NCBI RefSeq assembly: GCF_024171865.1
Contig: NZ_JAMTCN010000005.1
Coordinates: forward strand, 1-64,000
Direction of reading: 5' to 3'
Length of the DNA stretch: 64,000 bases
DNA from: Prauserella aidingensis
GTDB taxonomy: Bacteria; Actinomycetota; Actinomycetes; Mycobacteriales; Pseudonocardiaceae
Part shown: one piece after another, positions 39,301 to 47,595 of the stretch
Layout of the letters: every line of letters begins with the position of its first letter
Numbering within the stretch: the stretch's first letter is position 1
Translations under genes and position numbers: made by a program
The notes under the pieces: model-generated
What the model was told of the DNA's origin: nothing
Databases searched by the model: none
What the model saw: only the letters and a program-made list of their open reading frames with translations

Positions 39301-39413
39301 ACGCGGTGAGGAACAGGTTCGCGGGATTCCAACGTGGCACGGAAAGTGCGCGGCAGGACCAGGGGAAGCGGGAAGGCACAGGCTTTTTCGCGAGCGGGGA
39401 AGGACCACGATGA
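36390..39413 (+). CDS. Conservon sensor histidine kinase-like protein (CvnA type, NIT domain)
   Basis: 1007 aa. TM1 near residues 13-36 (VLAAALIPSVALLVVGVVVSG), an extracellular nitrate/nitrite-sensing-like helical domain with FFGAIRAERRLTLQAL, TM2 near 310-330 (LVGALVAGGASLVVGSLLIFFAW), HAMP-like linker, a dimerisation region (FLNIAHRSQVLVHRQLKALDDAEQHLDDPQQLEMLFRVDHFATRARRNAENLIILGG) and HATPase (LAELLDNATAFSPP, EVEDQGLGIEEED). Residues about 640-1007 are Pro/Gln/Gly-rich and disordered. It starts the conservon operon and overlaps the roadblock gene. The GTG start has only a weak ribosome binding site. Confidence 0.92.
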   Translation: MVTKPSRRSLRGRVLAAALIPSVALLVVGVVVSGYLIYDAVKGRDFVVRVHEAAEPGVDFFGAIRAERRLTLQALAGSSSQRELAEQRTKTDAATRNLMDDVDGMVDGASDEIRGVIERLRGQLGQLQQFRSQVDDAGAPNGPTLQDAYDLYNRIIDTVAAGLTGVARLTPDAETAYLRVQSMPLFTAADGMARADALAAAGHAAGGLSAEEFRTYAGQVGAYRAQLARSSMTPAVRADYERLVDSDAWRVVTRVENAFLEGGGTQRVPVSPERWHEAASEVGGTLMSLYIQQSTNATNEGVERADRTLVGALVAGGASLVVGSLLIFFAWRLAQWLVRRLVRLREETLDLAENRLPDLVARVRDGENVDVVELESADHGEDEIGQVADAFQKAQRTAVAAAIEESRVREGTKTVFLNIAHRSQVLVHRQLKALDDAEQHLDDPQQLEMLFRVDHFATRARRNAENLIILGGQQPGRRWRNPVSIADLVRGATAEIEQYRRVDVAALPDVAVIGPAVGDIVHLLAELLDNATAFSPPDSRVVVRGDAAVTKGVVLEVEDQGLGIEEEDAERLNTLLAEPPDFSFMALSDEPRLGLFVVARLAARHGIQVRLREAIHGGTRAVVRLDAELLGTLPEHERPGGDPDTGSGPAVGWPAGGTGPARPVGAQPAGAGERTEGSVAGDARQPSSGAGGGGDEAPGVGFASADSVSAILSGSQPKVEAPGSGWFGSAAGAEQQAEDRHDPGRAVEPSSRSQAQDDPVREWPDADGAQRTAEARPRPDQSSDRQQGPRSARPGPAPRRASRQRPWTDQPSESSPSPASEHPAEPQGRAPSVQDRFLRDEGSGAGRPAGGDAGTEQPRQSGSEQPRRRQRSPEQQPAEPPTQQPGQAGAQQPPGGASPGAPPRPRNPLHHSGQQAAVPPSAAGGAGAQSKPPLPRRRKQENLAPQLREAPQDAPESPAAAAPEGGGANADAVRNRFAGFQRGTESARQDQGKREGTGFFASGEGPR

Positions 39414-39799
39414 CAAGTAGGGGTAGTGAACTCGGCTGGCTGCTCGACGACCTGGTGCAGCAGGTCGTCGGTGCCGACAGGGCCGTGGTGTTGTCGGCCG
39501 ACGGCCTGTTGATGGGCAACTCCAGCAACATGGCCGCCGAGGAGGCCGAGCACCTGTCGGCTGTCGCGTCGGCGTTCCAGAGCCTTGCGAAGGGGACCGG
39601 TCGGCAGTTCGGTGGCGGAGGGGTGCGCCAGACGCTCGTGGAGATGGACCACGCATTCCTGTTCGTCACGGCGGCGGGCAGCGGGGCGTGTCTCGCGCTG
39701 TTGACGTCGGCCGACGCGGACATGGGCATGGTGGCCTACTCCATGAACATGATGGTGAAGCGGGTCGGGGCGGTGTTGAGCGCAGCGCCGCGCGCGTGA
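39410..39799 (+). CDS. Roadblock/LC7 domain protein (CvnB type)
   Basis: 129 aa. ELGWLLDDLVQQVVGADRAVVLSADGLLMGNSSNMAAEEAEHLSAVASAFQSLAKG and DADMGMVAYSMNMMVKRVGAVL are typical of conservon roadblock proteins, which regulate a small Ras-like GTPase. ATGA overlap with the kinase gene. In Streptomyces conservons a DUF742 gene follows directly; here 117 nt of non-coding DNA follow instead. Confidence 0.92.
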   Translation: MTSRGSELGWLLDDLVQQVVGADRAVVLSADGLLMGNSSNMAAEEAEHLSAVASAFQSLAKGTGRQFGGGGVRQTLVEMDHAFLFVTAAGSGACLALLTSADADMGMVAYSMNMMVKRVGAVLSAAPRA

Positions 39800-39916
39800 C
39801 GGACCCTCGCGATCGGCACGCCGCTGCCGGCGTGGTTGGATCGCCTGCGAACATGTGCCACTACCGCGAGGTCGTTCCAGCGGATCCGAACACGAAACGT
39901 ACGCAGGCGGTTTTCG

Positions 39917-40513
39917 ATGACACCCGGAAATCCAGAACCCGGCAGTGGAGAGACCACGGCCGCGAAACTGCTGATCGCCGGTGGTTTCGGCGTCGGTAAG
40001 ACGACCCTGGTCGGTTCCGTCAGCGAGGTACCGCCGCTGCGGACCGAAGAGGCGATCACCGAGGCTTCCGCGGGCACCGACGACCTGACGGGTGTCGAGT
40101 CGAAGGTCAGCACGACCGTGGCGTTGGACTTCGGCCGGATCACGATCAGCCCCGAGCTGATCCTCTACCTGTTCGGCACTCCGGGGCAGGACCGGTTCTG
40201 GTTCATGTGGAACGAGCTCGCCGAGGGCGCCATCGGTGCGGTCGTACTGGCTGATCCCCGGCGTCTCGAGACATGCTTTCCGGCCGTCGACTTCCTCGAA
40301 CGGCGCAGCGTGCCGTTCATCGTGGGCGTCAACTGCTTCGACGACGCCCACCGCTACACGGCCGAAGAGGTGCGGGACGCCCTCGACATCGCGCCCACCG
40401 TGCCGCTCATGTTGTGCGACGCCCGCGACCGTGCGTCGGCACGGGACGTGCTGATCAGGCTCGTCGAGCACGTCATGCACCAGTACGACCTGGCCCACTC
40501 CGCGACACCCTGA
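39917..40513 (+). CDS. Conservon Ras-like GTPase (CvnD type)
   Basis: 198 aa. P-loop GGFGVGKTTLVGSVSE, switch region LDFGRITIS, G3-like LFGTPGQDRFWFMWNELAEGAIGAVVLADPRRLETCFPAVDFLE, and GVNCFDD in place of NKxD. It works with the kinase and roadblock proteins at the membrane to relay signals affecting development or metabolism. Upstream 28 in-frame codons exist but the ATG at 39917 matches the family. Confidence 0.92.
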   Translation: MTPGNPEPGSGETTAAKLLIAGGFGVGKTTLVGSVSEVPPLRTEEAITEASAGTDDLTGVESKVSTTVALDFGRITISPELILYLFGTPGQDRFWFMWNELAEGAIGAVVLADPRRLETCFPAVDFLERRSVPFIVGVNCFDDAHRYTAEEVRDALDIAPTVPLMLCDARDRASARDVLIRLVEHVMHQYDLAHSATP

Positions 40514-40538
40514 ACCTCGACACCCCGAACCGGCACAC

Positions 40539-40586
40539 CGGCACACCGGGGAATCGGCACACCGGGGAATCGGCACACCGGGGAAT
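40539..40586. repeat. Three perfect tandem 16-bp repeats
   Basis: CGGCACACCGGGGAAT occurs three times head to tail (40539-40554, 40555-40570, 40571-40586), preceded by a partial copy. It lies between the convergent conservon GTPase and glcF genes (98-nt gap). It may be a slippage product; it could also take part in termination. Confidence 0.9.
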
Positions 40587-40611
40587 CGGGAAGGTGCCGA
40601 AACCGCGGTAA

Positions 40612-41904
40612 TCACTCGGTCATGGGTGCCTCCGTCGGTCGGCGGCCCTGGATGGATGCGTCCAGCAACTGCACCGGATGCAGCATCGGAACGTTGTCGA
40701 GGTAGCGCCGGAGTTGGAGCAGGCAACCCGGGTTGGCGGTGACCAGCAGGTCGGGCGAGACCGCCTGCACGTTCCGCGCCTTCCGTTCGCCGAGTTCCTC
40801 CGCTGGTTCGGGATTGACCATGTTGTAGATCCCGGCGGAACCGCAGCAGATCTCGGCGTCCGGCAGGTCGACCAGGTCGACTCCCGGGACGGTCCTCAAC
40901 ACCGACCGGGGCTGTTCCCGGATGCCTTGCGCATGCCCCAGGTGGCACGCGTCGTGGTACGCGACCTTCGCGTCGATCCGGTGCCGCTCGGCGCGTGGCT
41001 CGAGTTCGGCGAGCAACTCGGTGATGTCACGAACCTTGGCGCTGAACGCCTCGGCACGGTCCGTCCACTCCGGATCGTCCGCGAGCAGGTGGCCGTACTC
41101 CTTCATCGACGACCCGCATCCCGCCACGTTCACGACGATGTTGTCCACCGGCAGCTTCTCGAATGTCGCGATCGTCTGCTTCGCTCGTTCGCGGGCGTGC
41201 GGTTCGCGTCCGGCGTGCAGCCCCAGTGCCCCACAACATCCCTGGTCGCGGGGCGTCAGCACCTCGCAGCCTTCCGCGGCGAGCACACGCTGGGTGGCGG
41301 TGTTCACCTCGTGGAAGAACACGTCCTGCACGCACCCGGAGAGCAACGCGACGCGCCTGCGTGGTTCGCCTTCGGCGCGCACCCGGCGCGGCAGGCTCGC
41401 GAACGCGGAGCGCAGCCGGACCTGCGGCATCAGCGCCTGCGCGGCCCGCAGCCGCGGGGGCAGGACGCGTTCGGCGAGCGCGGGCAACCGCAGCTTCTGG
41501 TAAAGGGCGCCGCCGATGGCCGCTGCCCGCAGGCGCCTGCGATAAGGGAACAGCGCGAAGATCCCGTTGCGGAACCACCGGTCGGACCGGGCCCGTGGCA
41601 CGTTCCGCTCGACCTGTGGCCGCGTCGCTTCGAGCAGCCGGTCGTACTGGACGCCGGAGGGACACGACGTCACGCACGCCATGCATCCGAGGCAGGCGTC
41701 GATGTGCTCGGTGAACGCTCCTTCGAGCTCGATCTCGCCGCGTTCCGCCAGATCCATCAGGTAGATCCGGCCGCGCGGCGAGTCCATCTCTTCGCCCCAC
41801 AGCTGGTACGTCGGGCACGTCGGCAGGCAGAACCCGCAGTGGACGCAGTCGTTGAGCAGTTCGCGCGACGGCGGATTGGTCGCGTCGAAACTCGAATCCG
41901 TCAC
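40612..41904 (-). CDS. glcF: Glycolate oxidase iron-sulfur subunit
   Basis: 430 aa. Two 4Fe-4S sites, CVHCGFCLPTCPTYQLWGEE and CLGCMACVTSCPSGVQYD, then two CCG domains (QGCCGALGLHAGRE and ICCGSAGIYN) with GCGSSMKEYGHLL. It takes electrons from GlcD/GlcE towards the quinone pool. The GTG start overlaps the glcE stop by 4 nt. Last gene of the glcDEF operon. Confidence 0.94.
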   Translation of the reverse strand: MTDSSFDATNPPSRELLNDCVHCGFCLPTCPTYQLWGEEMDSPRGRIYLMDLAERGEIELEGAFTEHIDACLGCMACVTSCPSGVQYDRLLEATRPQVERNVPRARSDRWFRNGIFALFPYRRRLRAAAIGGALYQKLRLPALAERVLPPRLRAAQALMPQVRLRSAFASLPRRVRAEGEPRRRVALLSGCVQDVFFHEVNTATQRVLAAEGCEVLTPRDQGCCGALGLHAGREPHARERAKQTIATFEKLPVDNIVVNVAGCGSSMKEYGHLLADDPEWTDRAEAFSAKVRDITELLAELEPRAERHRIDAKVAYHDACHLGHAQGIREQPRSVLRTVPGVDLVDLPDAEICCGSAGIYNMVNPEPAEELGERKARNVQAVSPDLLVTANPGCLLQLRRYLDNVPMLHPVQLLDASIQGRRPTEAPMTE

Positions 41905-43142
41905 GAGTCCTCCTGTTCCGTGCCGGCAGGTGCTGTCCCACCGGAATCGGTCGGTGTCCGCGTCAGTGCAGGTTCTTGTGCGAGTGGTTCGGCGGCTTGT
42001 GTCGTGGCAGAGGAAACCGGGGCCATGCCGCCCGCTGCCTCCGAGACTCCGGGTTGCGAGTCGAACCAGGCTCCGAAACGCCCGGAATCCAGTCGGTGGG
42101 CCGGATCCAGTTCCCGCTTGACGACCTGCAACACGCGCAGCGCGGAGGGCTGCCGGCCCCACGGTCGTGCCTGTGGATCCGCGGCACCTCGAGTGACCGA
42201 CGTACCGCCGACCTCCGTCACCGCGTCGTGCACCTGGTCGATGCGATCCGTCGGCATCGAGAGTGTCGCGACCCCGGTGGCCAGGCCCGCTGCGGCAGGG
42301 GCTTCGAACCGCTCGAGGACTCCGGGAAGCCGACTCGGCCGGCTGCCGATACGTACCGTCGCGCTGTCGACCAGCCGAGCATGCCGTTCCCATGCCTCCG
42401 CTGCCTCGTCCTCGGCCAGTACCCGGCCGCCGGTCAGGGTGGCGAGCGAGCGGGCTCTCGCTTCCGTGCCGTCGGTCGTGCCTTCGATACGGACGAGCAG
42501 TGTGCCGTCGGCCCACTCGAGCGACACCGGCTCCTGCGCCTCGGCGAGCAGTGACCGGGTATGACCGGCGGCATCGGCCAGCGTGCAGTCCAACGCCACC
42601 GTGCGGTGCGCCTCGGGAGTGGGGTGCAACCGCAGCACGACCTCCGTCAGCAGTCCGAAGGCGCCGTACGAGCCATGCATCAGTTTCGCCAGGTCGTACC
42701 CCGCCACGTTCTTGATGACGTGCCCTCCCGTTCGGGCGGGGGTGCCGTCCGCCAGCACGACGGTCGCTCCGATGACCAGATCCCGCATGGAGCCGAAACC
42801 GAGCGCCAGCGGACCGGAATCGGCCGTGGCGATCAGCCCGCCGACGGTGGCACCGCGCCGTACGCGCGCAGCGTCGAACGCGATGCGCTGGCCGTGCCGG
42901 GCAGCTTCGTCCTGCAGTTGTGCGAGCGGCGTGCCCGCGCCGACGGAGACCGTCATGTCGGCGGGGTTGTAGGAGCGGATCCCGGTGAGCGCCGTCGCGT
43001 CGACGACGGTGTCGGTGGCAGCTGCGGCTCCTGCCCAGGTGGAGGCCGTGCCCGCCCCTTGGATCCGGATCGTGCCCCGGTACTCGGTGAAGGCTTCGCA
43101 CGCCGACCGGAGGTCCGTCGGCGTCACCATCGTGGCGGTCAT
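41901..43142 (-). CDS. glcE: Glycolate oxidase FAD-binding subunit
   Basis: 413 aa. FAD-binding-4 domain: IRIQGAGTASTWAG, VSVGAGTPLAQLQDEAARHGQRIAFD, ATVGGLIATADSGPLALGFGSMRDLVIG, GGHVIKNVAGYDLAKLMHGSYGAFGLLTEVVLRLHP. Typical GlcE. The C-terminal 60 residues (from about SQPGVSEAAGG) are a low-complexity Pro/Ala/Thr tail beyond the usual length. The ATG overlaps the glcD stop. Confidence 0.93.
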   Translation of the reverse strand: MTATMVTPTDLRSACEAFTEYRGTIRIQGAGTASTWAGAAAATDTVVDATALTGIRSYNPADMTVSVGAGTPLAQLQDEAARHGQRIAFDAARVRRGATVGGLIATADSGPLALGFGSMRDLVIGATVVLADGTPARTGGHVIKNVAGYDLAKLMHGSYGAFGLLTEVVLRLHPTPEAHRTVALDCTLADAAGHTRSLLAEAQEPVSLEWADGTLLVRIEGTTDGTEARARSLATLTGGRVLAEDEAAEAWERHARLVDSATVRIGSRPSRLPGVLERFEAPAAAGLATGVATLSMPTDRIDQVHDAVTEVGGTSVTRGAADPQARPWGRQPSALRVLQVVKRELDPAHRLDSGRFGAWFDSQPGVSEAAGGMAPVSSATTQAAEPLAQEPALTRTPTDSGGTAPAGTEQEDS

Positions 43143-44590
43143 AGGCGCTCGATCACCCCGGCCTCTTCCAGCGGATGCGGTCGGTACCGACCCGGCTTCT
43201 CCCCGCACAATCTCGGCGTGGGCAGCAGTTTGCCCGGGTTGCACAGACGTCGAAGGTCGAACGCGGCCCGCACACTGTCCATCGTCGACAGGTCGGCCTC
43301 CCCGAACATCCGCGGCATGGAACAGGCCTTGTCGGTGCCGATACCGTGCTCGCCGGACAGTGAGCCCCCGAGCTCGACGCACAGCTCGGCGATGTCGGTG
43401 GACAGTTGCTCGGCGCGCTCCAGTTCGCCCGCGTCGTCGTCGAACAGCACCAGCGGGTGGAGGTTGCCGTCACCGGCGTGGAAGACGTTCGCCACGCGGA
43501 GGCCCGCATCGCGGCCCATGTCTTCGATCCGGCTCAGCACCTCGGCAAGTCGTGTCCGCGGTACGACACCGTCCTGCACGATGTAGTCGGGACTGATCCT
43601 CCCCACCGCAGCGAAGGCCGCCTTCCTGCCCTTCCAGATCTTGGCTCGCTCCGCCGCGGTCTCGGCGATGTGGAGGCGAGTACACCCGTGCCGTTCGCAG
43701 ATCGTGCGGACCTGGTCGAACTGCGCCTCGCATTCGGATGCGGGCCCGTCGAGTTCTACGACCAGCGCGGCCGGTGTCGTCAACGTGTAACCCGCGCCGA
43801 CGGCCTTCTCGGCCGCCTGGATCGCCAGGTTGTCCATCATTTCGACGGCGGCGGGGATGATGCCGGCCGCGACGAGGTCGCTGACCACGTCACCCGCAGC
43901 CGTCACGGAGGGGAACTCCGCGAGGAGCGTCCTCACGGTTTCCGGCACTCGGAGGAGCCGCACCGTGATGTCGCAGACGATTCCGAGCGTTCCTTCCGAG
44001 CCGATGACGACGCCGCGCAGGTCGGGGCCGAGTTGCTCATCGGTGTCTTCGCCGAGAGTCACGACCTCGCCGTCGGGCAACACGACGGTCATGGAGAGGA
44101 CGTGGTTCGTGGTGAAGCCGTACTTCAGGCAGTGAGCACCGCCGGAGTTCTCCGCGACGTTGCCGCCGATCGTGCACACCTGCTGACTCGACGGATCCGG
44201 CGCGTAGTACAGGCCGTGCGCTGCCGCAGCCTTCGTGATGTCGAGGTTGGTGACTCCCGGCTGTAGTACTGCTCGCCGGTCGACCGGGTCGATGTGCACG
44301 ATCTCGCGCATGCGCTGTAGTGAGATCACGACACCGTCGGCCACGGGCATCGCGCCTCCGGACAGGCCGGTGCCCGCACCGCGCGCGACGAACGGGAGCC
44401 AGTGCCGGTGACAGGCGCGCACGGCTTGTGCCACGTCCTCGGTGCTGCGGGGCAGCACCACGAGTGACGGTGTTTGCCGAAAGCCGGTCAGCCCGTCGCA
44501 TTCGTAACTGCGCAGCTGTACGGGATCGGAGATCACGTTCTCCGATCCGACGGCCGCGACCAGCGCGTCGTGTGCTGCGCGGTCGAGCAT
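43139..44590 (-). CDS. glcD: Glycolate oxidase FAD-linked subunit
   Basis: 483 aa. PFVARGAGTGLSGGAMPVADGVVISLQRM, QPGVTNLDITKAAAAHGLYYAPDPSSQQVCTIGGNVAENSGGAHCLKYG, VANVFHAGDGNLHPLVLFD and GSLSGEHGIGTDKACSMPRMFG are hallmark GlcD/FAD-linked oxidase blocks. It oxidises glycolate (or D-lactate) to the keto acid. First gene of the operon; an imperfect inverted repeat and an AT-rich patch lie 200 nt upstream. D-lactate dehydrogenase is the main alternative. Confidence 0.93.
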   Translation of the reverse strand: MLDRAAHDALVAAVGSENVISDPVQLRSYECDGLTGFRQTPSLVVLPRSTEDVAQAVRACHRHWLPFVARGAGTGLSGGAMPVADGVVISLQRMREIVHIDPVDRRAVLQPGVTNLDITKAAAAHGLYYAPDPSSQQVCTIGGNVAENSGGAHCLKYGFTTNHVLSMTVVLPDGEVVTLGEDTDEQLGPDLRGVVIGSEGTLGIVCDITVRLLRVPETVRTLLAEFPSVTAAGDVVSDLVAAGIIPAAVEMMDNLAIQAAEKAVGAGYTLTTPAALVVELDGPASECEAQFDQVRTICERHGCTRLHIAETAAERAKIWKGRKAAFAAVGRISPDYIVQDGVVPRTRLAEVLSRIEDMGRDAGLRVANVFHAGDGNLHPLVLFDDDAGELERAEQLSTDIAELCVELGGSLSGEHGIGTDKACSMPRMFGEADLSTMDSVRAAFDLRRLCNPGKLLPTPRLCGEKPGRYRPHPLEEAGVIERL

Positions 44591-45014
44591 CGTTGCTCTC
44601 CTTCCGCGATCGTGCGGCGGGTCCGAACCGTGGGGATTCGGACGTCGGCGTTGCTCTCCGACCCGGCCCGGGTGGAGCCGACGCGTCCCGGTGCTCGTTC
44701 ACGTGCTCCGGTGGTCGGGTACCACGCTGGTGGTTCGGCACCCGAGCGTCCACTCCTCACCGACACCGTCGATGCTGTTTCGGATTGTGAAAACTTCTTA
44801 TCGCTACAAGAAACTTTAGTGCCGGCGTGGCCCTGCGCGTCAACCCCGATACGGGCGTAATCGCCGCTCACGTCGTGCCGACCGTCGGAGTGCTCGAGCC
44901 GGTGGTGTTCGGATCTCGTCCCGCTGTTCCAGCGGTCTCTCGGTTGCTTTCCCCAGTCGTACCACCGTCGTCTGTCCGTTGACAAGGGTCCACCGTCGTC
45001 GTTACGTTGACGTC
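44591..45014. promoter_or_regulatory. Divergent control region glcD / HTH gene
   Basis: 424 nt without a gene. The only AT-rich patch (44780-44820) contains the imperfect inverted repeat AACTTCTT-N8-AAGAAACT (44792-44815), a candidate glc operator or promoter. On the right side TTGACA (44979-44984), an 18-nt spacer and TACGTT (45003-45008) form a promoter whose start would fall on the GTG at 45015. Sequences such as GTACCACC and CCACCGTCGTC repeat around 44950-44995. Confidence 0.55.
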
Positions 45015-45608
45015 GTGGATCGATACGAGAAGCTGCGCGAGACGGTCGAACGGGCTGCGGACGAGGACATGGTCGGTGCGGACGACGTGGTGTCCGCGCT
45101 GGCGACGTTGCGCGAGTTGCGGGACGAGCTCGCCGACTGGGAGCCGCGGCTCATCGGGGCGGCTCGGCGGATGGGGGTGAGCTGGGGGGATCTCGCGCCT
45201 GTCCTCGGCGTCGCGAGCAGGCAGGCCGCGGAACGGCGGTATTTGCGGATGCGCAAGCCCGAGCACGAAGCCGGCCTGACGGCTGACGCGCGGGTGCAGG
45301 CCGAGCGTGACCGTCGTGCAGGGCAACGGGCGGTTCGGGCCTGGGCGCAGGACAACTCCGAGGTCGTCCGCAAGCTAGCGGCGCTGGTCGGCTCGCTGGA
45401 CGACGTGGACGACGACGTGAGGCCTTATGTCGACGTGGTGTCCCGCACGCTCGGCAACGACGACCCCGTGTTGTTGATCGGTCCGATGGTGTCGGCCGTG
45501 GACCATCTGCGTGACAGTCATCCGGATTTGGCGGCCCGGGTGGACGGCGTGAACTCCGAGGTCGAAGAGGTCCGGCGTGCTGCCGTCGACCGCAGGGTCG
45601 GGCGGTGA
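45015..45608 (+). CDS. HTH-containing putative regulator (HSP18-regulator-like)
   Basis: 197 aa. VDRYEKLRETVERAADEDMVGADDVVSALATLRELRDELADWEPRLIGAARRMGVSWGDLAPVLGVASRQAAERRYLRM has a helix-turn-helix (WGDLAPVLGVASRQAAERRYL), followed by a long acidic helical part. It resembles actinobacterial proteins annotated as HSP18 transcriptional regulators; the naming is tentative. The message looks leaderless: GTTGACGTC precedes GTG exactly as it precedes the ATG at 49787. Confidence 0.75.
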   Translation: MDRYEKLRETVERAADEDMVGADDVVSALATLRELRDELADWEPRLIGAARRMGVSWGDLAPVLGVASRQAAERRYLRMRKPEHEAGLTADARVQAERDRRAGQRAVRAWAQDNSEVVRKLAALVGSLDDVDDDVRPYVDVVSRTLGNDDPVLLIGPMVSAVDHLRDSHPDLAARVDGVNSEVEEVRRAAVDRRVGR

Positions 45609-45648
45609 GCGGTGTCGATGAACTGCGAAAACGCGTACCGTTCCCGGT

Positions 45649-46851
45649 ATGCGCGTCATGTGGAAGGGTGCGGTGTCCTTCGGGCTCGTGACTATTCCGA
45701 TCCACCTGTACGCAGCGACGGAAAGCAAGAACGTGTCGCTGCGTCAGGTGCACGAGGCCGACGGCGGACGCATTCAGTACAAACGTGTGTGCACGGTGGA
45801 CGGCGAGGAAGTGCCGTACGCCGACATCGCCAAGGGCTACGAACTCTCCGACGGCGGCATGGTCGTGCTGACGGACAAGGAACTGTCCGAGTTGCCGATC
45901 TCCACCTCGCGGTCCATCGACGTGCAGGAGTTCGTTCCGCTCGAAGCGATCGATCCCATCTATTTCGACAAGACCTACTACCTCGAACCGCAAAAGGCCG
46001 CGACCAAGCCGTACGTGTTGCTACGGGACGCGCTCCACAAGTCCGGTCAGGTCGCCATCACGAAGGTGGCCATCCGGCAGCGCGAATCGCTGGCCGTGCT
46101 GCGGGTGGTCTCGGACGTCATGGTGTTGACGACGATGCTGTGGCCCGACGAGGTGCGCGAGGTCGACTTCCCGTTCCTCAGGGAGGACCCGCCGGAGGTT
46201 CGATCGCAGGAAATGTCGATGGCGAGCTCGCTCATCGACTCGCTCTCGGACAGCGTCTTCGAACCCGACAAGTATCGGGACAGCTACCGCGAGGCGCTTC
46301 TGGACCTGATCCAGTCGAAGATCGAGGGCAAGGAAACCGCCCATCCGCCCGAGGCGGAGGCCGAACCCGAGGCCACCGATCTCATGTCCGCCCTGCAAGC
46401 CAGCGTGACGGCTGCGAAAGAGGCGCGGGAATCGGACGCGGCCGACGGTGGCGGGAAGTCCGGCGCCGGGGGTCGACGTTCCCGCTCGTCCGGCTCCTCG
46501 ACGAACGAATCCACGGCGTCGAACGGTTCCACGGGCGCCACGTCGACGAGCCGCAAGTCGACAGGTACGACGTCGGGCGGCCGGAAATCGAAGGCAACGT
46601 CCTCGGACGGCGCATCCTCCAGCGCCAAGGCATCGGCGGGCAAGGGATCAGGCGGCAGCGCGTCGGGAGGCAAGAGCTCGGGAGGCAAGAGCTCGAGTGG
46701 GAAGAGCTCGGGTCGGAAGGGCTCGAGCACGAAGGAGTCGGACGGTGCCGGCTCGGGCGGAGAAAAGGGCACGGGCTCGGCCGGCGCGGAATCCGGGAAG
46801 CGAAAGACCCGGAACGGTGGTTCGAGTCGCTCGACCCGCAAATCCGCCTGA
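45649..46851 (+). CDS. ku: Non-homologous end-joining protein Ku
   Basis: 400 aa. The Ku core (residues 1-250) is clear: MRVMWKGAVSFGLVTIPIHLYAATESK, QYKRVCTVDGEEVPYADIAKGYEL, DPIYFDKTYYLEPQK and DKYRDSYREALLDLIQSKIEGK. It binds DNA ends and recruits LigD, which is not in the window. Residues 265-400 form a long Ser/Gly/Lys tail with repeated SGGKSS units, longer than usual, probably a DNA-binding extension. TACCGT lies 7 nt before the ATG, suggesting a leaderless message. Confidence 0.95.
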   Translation: MRVMWKGAVSFGLVTIPIHLYAATESKNVSLRQVHEADGGRIQYKRVCTVDGEEVPYADIAKGYELSDGGMVVLTDKELSELPISTSRSIDVQEFVPLEAIDPIYFDKTYYLEPQKAATKPYVLLRDALHKSGQVAITKVAIRQRESLAVLRVVSDVMVLTTMLWPDEVREVDFPFLREDPPEVRSQEMSMASSLIDSLSDSVFEPDKYRDSYREALLDLIQSKIEGKETAHPPEAEAEPEATDLMSALQASVTAAKEARESDAADGGGKSGAGGRRSRSSGSSTNESTASNGSTGATSTSRKSTGTTSGGRKSKATSSDGASSSAKASAGKGSGGSASGGKSSGGKSSSGKSSGRKGSSTKESDGAGSGGEKGTGSAGAESGKRKTRNGGSSRSTRKSA

Positions 46852-46990
46852 CGGTCGGCGGGGCGCCCTTCTCCAGTGCGCCGGTCCGGTCAGCATCGTG
46901 GGGACGCGCTGCGGGTGATCCTGCCGAGCCGGCGTCACATCAGGGCGTGTCACGTCCGGAGGTGCGGAGGGGCGGTGGTACCAAAGACCC

Positions 46991-47239
46991 ATGACCTGTT
47001 CGAGCTGTGCGGTCGGCATCGACCACTGCCACGGAACGCTCGTGGAACACGAGTCCGGGTTCGTCGAGTGCACGGACATGGCCTGCCTCAGTTTCGGAAT
47101 CGAGCGGCACTCGCTCGTCATCGATTGCGAAACGGTGGAAGGCGGGTGTGGCTGTACCGACCACGTGCGGGTGCTCTCGAAGGTCGACCCGTCGGCGATG
47201 GGTGCGGACGTCCCGCAGGAACAGCTGCTGCGCGCGTAG
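46991..47239 (+). CDS. Small cysteine-rich conserved protein
   Basis: 82 aa with ten Cys or His-Cys positions: MTCSSCAVGIDHCHGTLVEHESGFVECTDMAC and ETVEGGCGCTDHV. Probably binds zinc. Function unknown. Codon usage is host-like and no other long frame competes convincingly. TACCAA lies 8 nt upstream, no good ribosome binding site. Confidence 0.75.
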   Translation: MTCSSCAVGIDHCHGTLVEHESGFVECTDMACLSFGIERHSLVIDCETVEGGCGCTDHVRVLSKVDPSAMGADVPQEQLLRA

Positions 47240-47595
47240 TGACCCACCGCATGGGATCGGCGGTCGGTGCCGGGTACCTTGCGCGTTCACGCCGGCGACC
47301 GGCGTAGGCCGATCGGTGGCGCGGTCCGGCGCGGTCGGAGTGAACCGCCGCACTGGACGCCTCTCCTCGGCACTCTCCCGGGATGTGGACCGGCCCGAGT
47401 GTCGTCCGCCCCGAGTGTCGTCCGATCCGAGTGTTCTCGACGGGTGGCCGGGCGAGGTGAGCTGGGCAGTGGGGTCAACCAGGTGGGGCGTTGCCCCGAC
47501 GTGGTGGGCCGACGTGGGTCGGCCACGGTCCGCGAGGGCCAGACGGGACGGATCCGCAGCGTGGGCGGTTCACCTCGTCGGGGCCACCGGGTGCG
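47240..47595. other. Gene-poor stretch with short tandem repeats
   Basis: No gene is supported. CCGAGTGTCGTCCG is repeated with a 16-bp period (47395-47410, 47411-47426, partial copy to about 47439). Frames crossing this region have Arg/Gly-rich, unstructured composition. Confidence 0.5.

Noticed and set aside
40539-40586. CRISPR array
   Set aside because: Repeats are contiguous 16-mers without spacers, and there are no cas genes.
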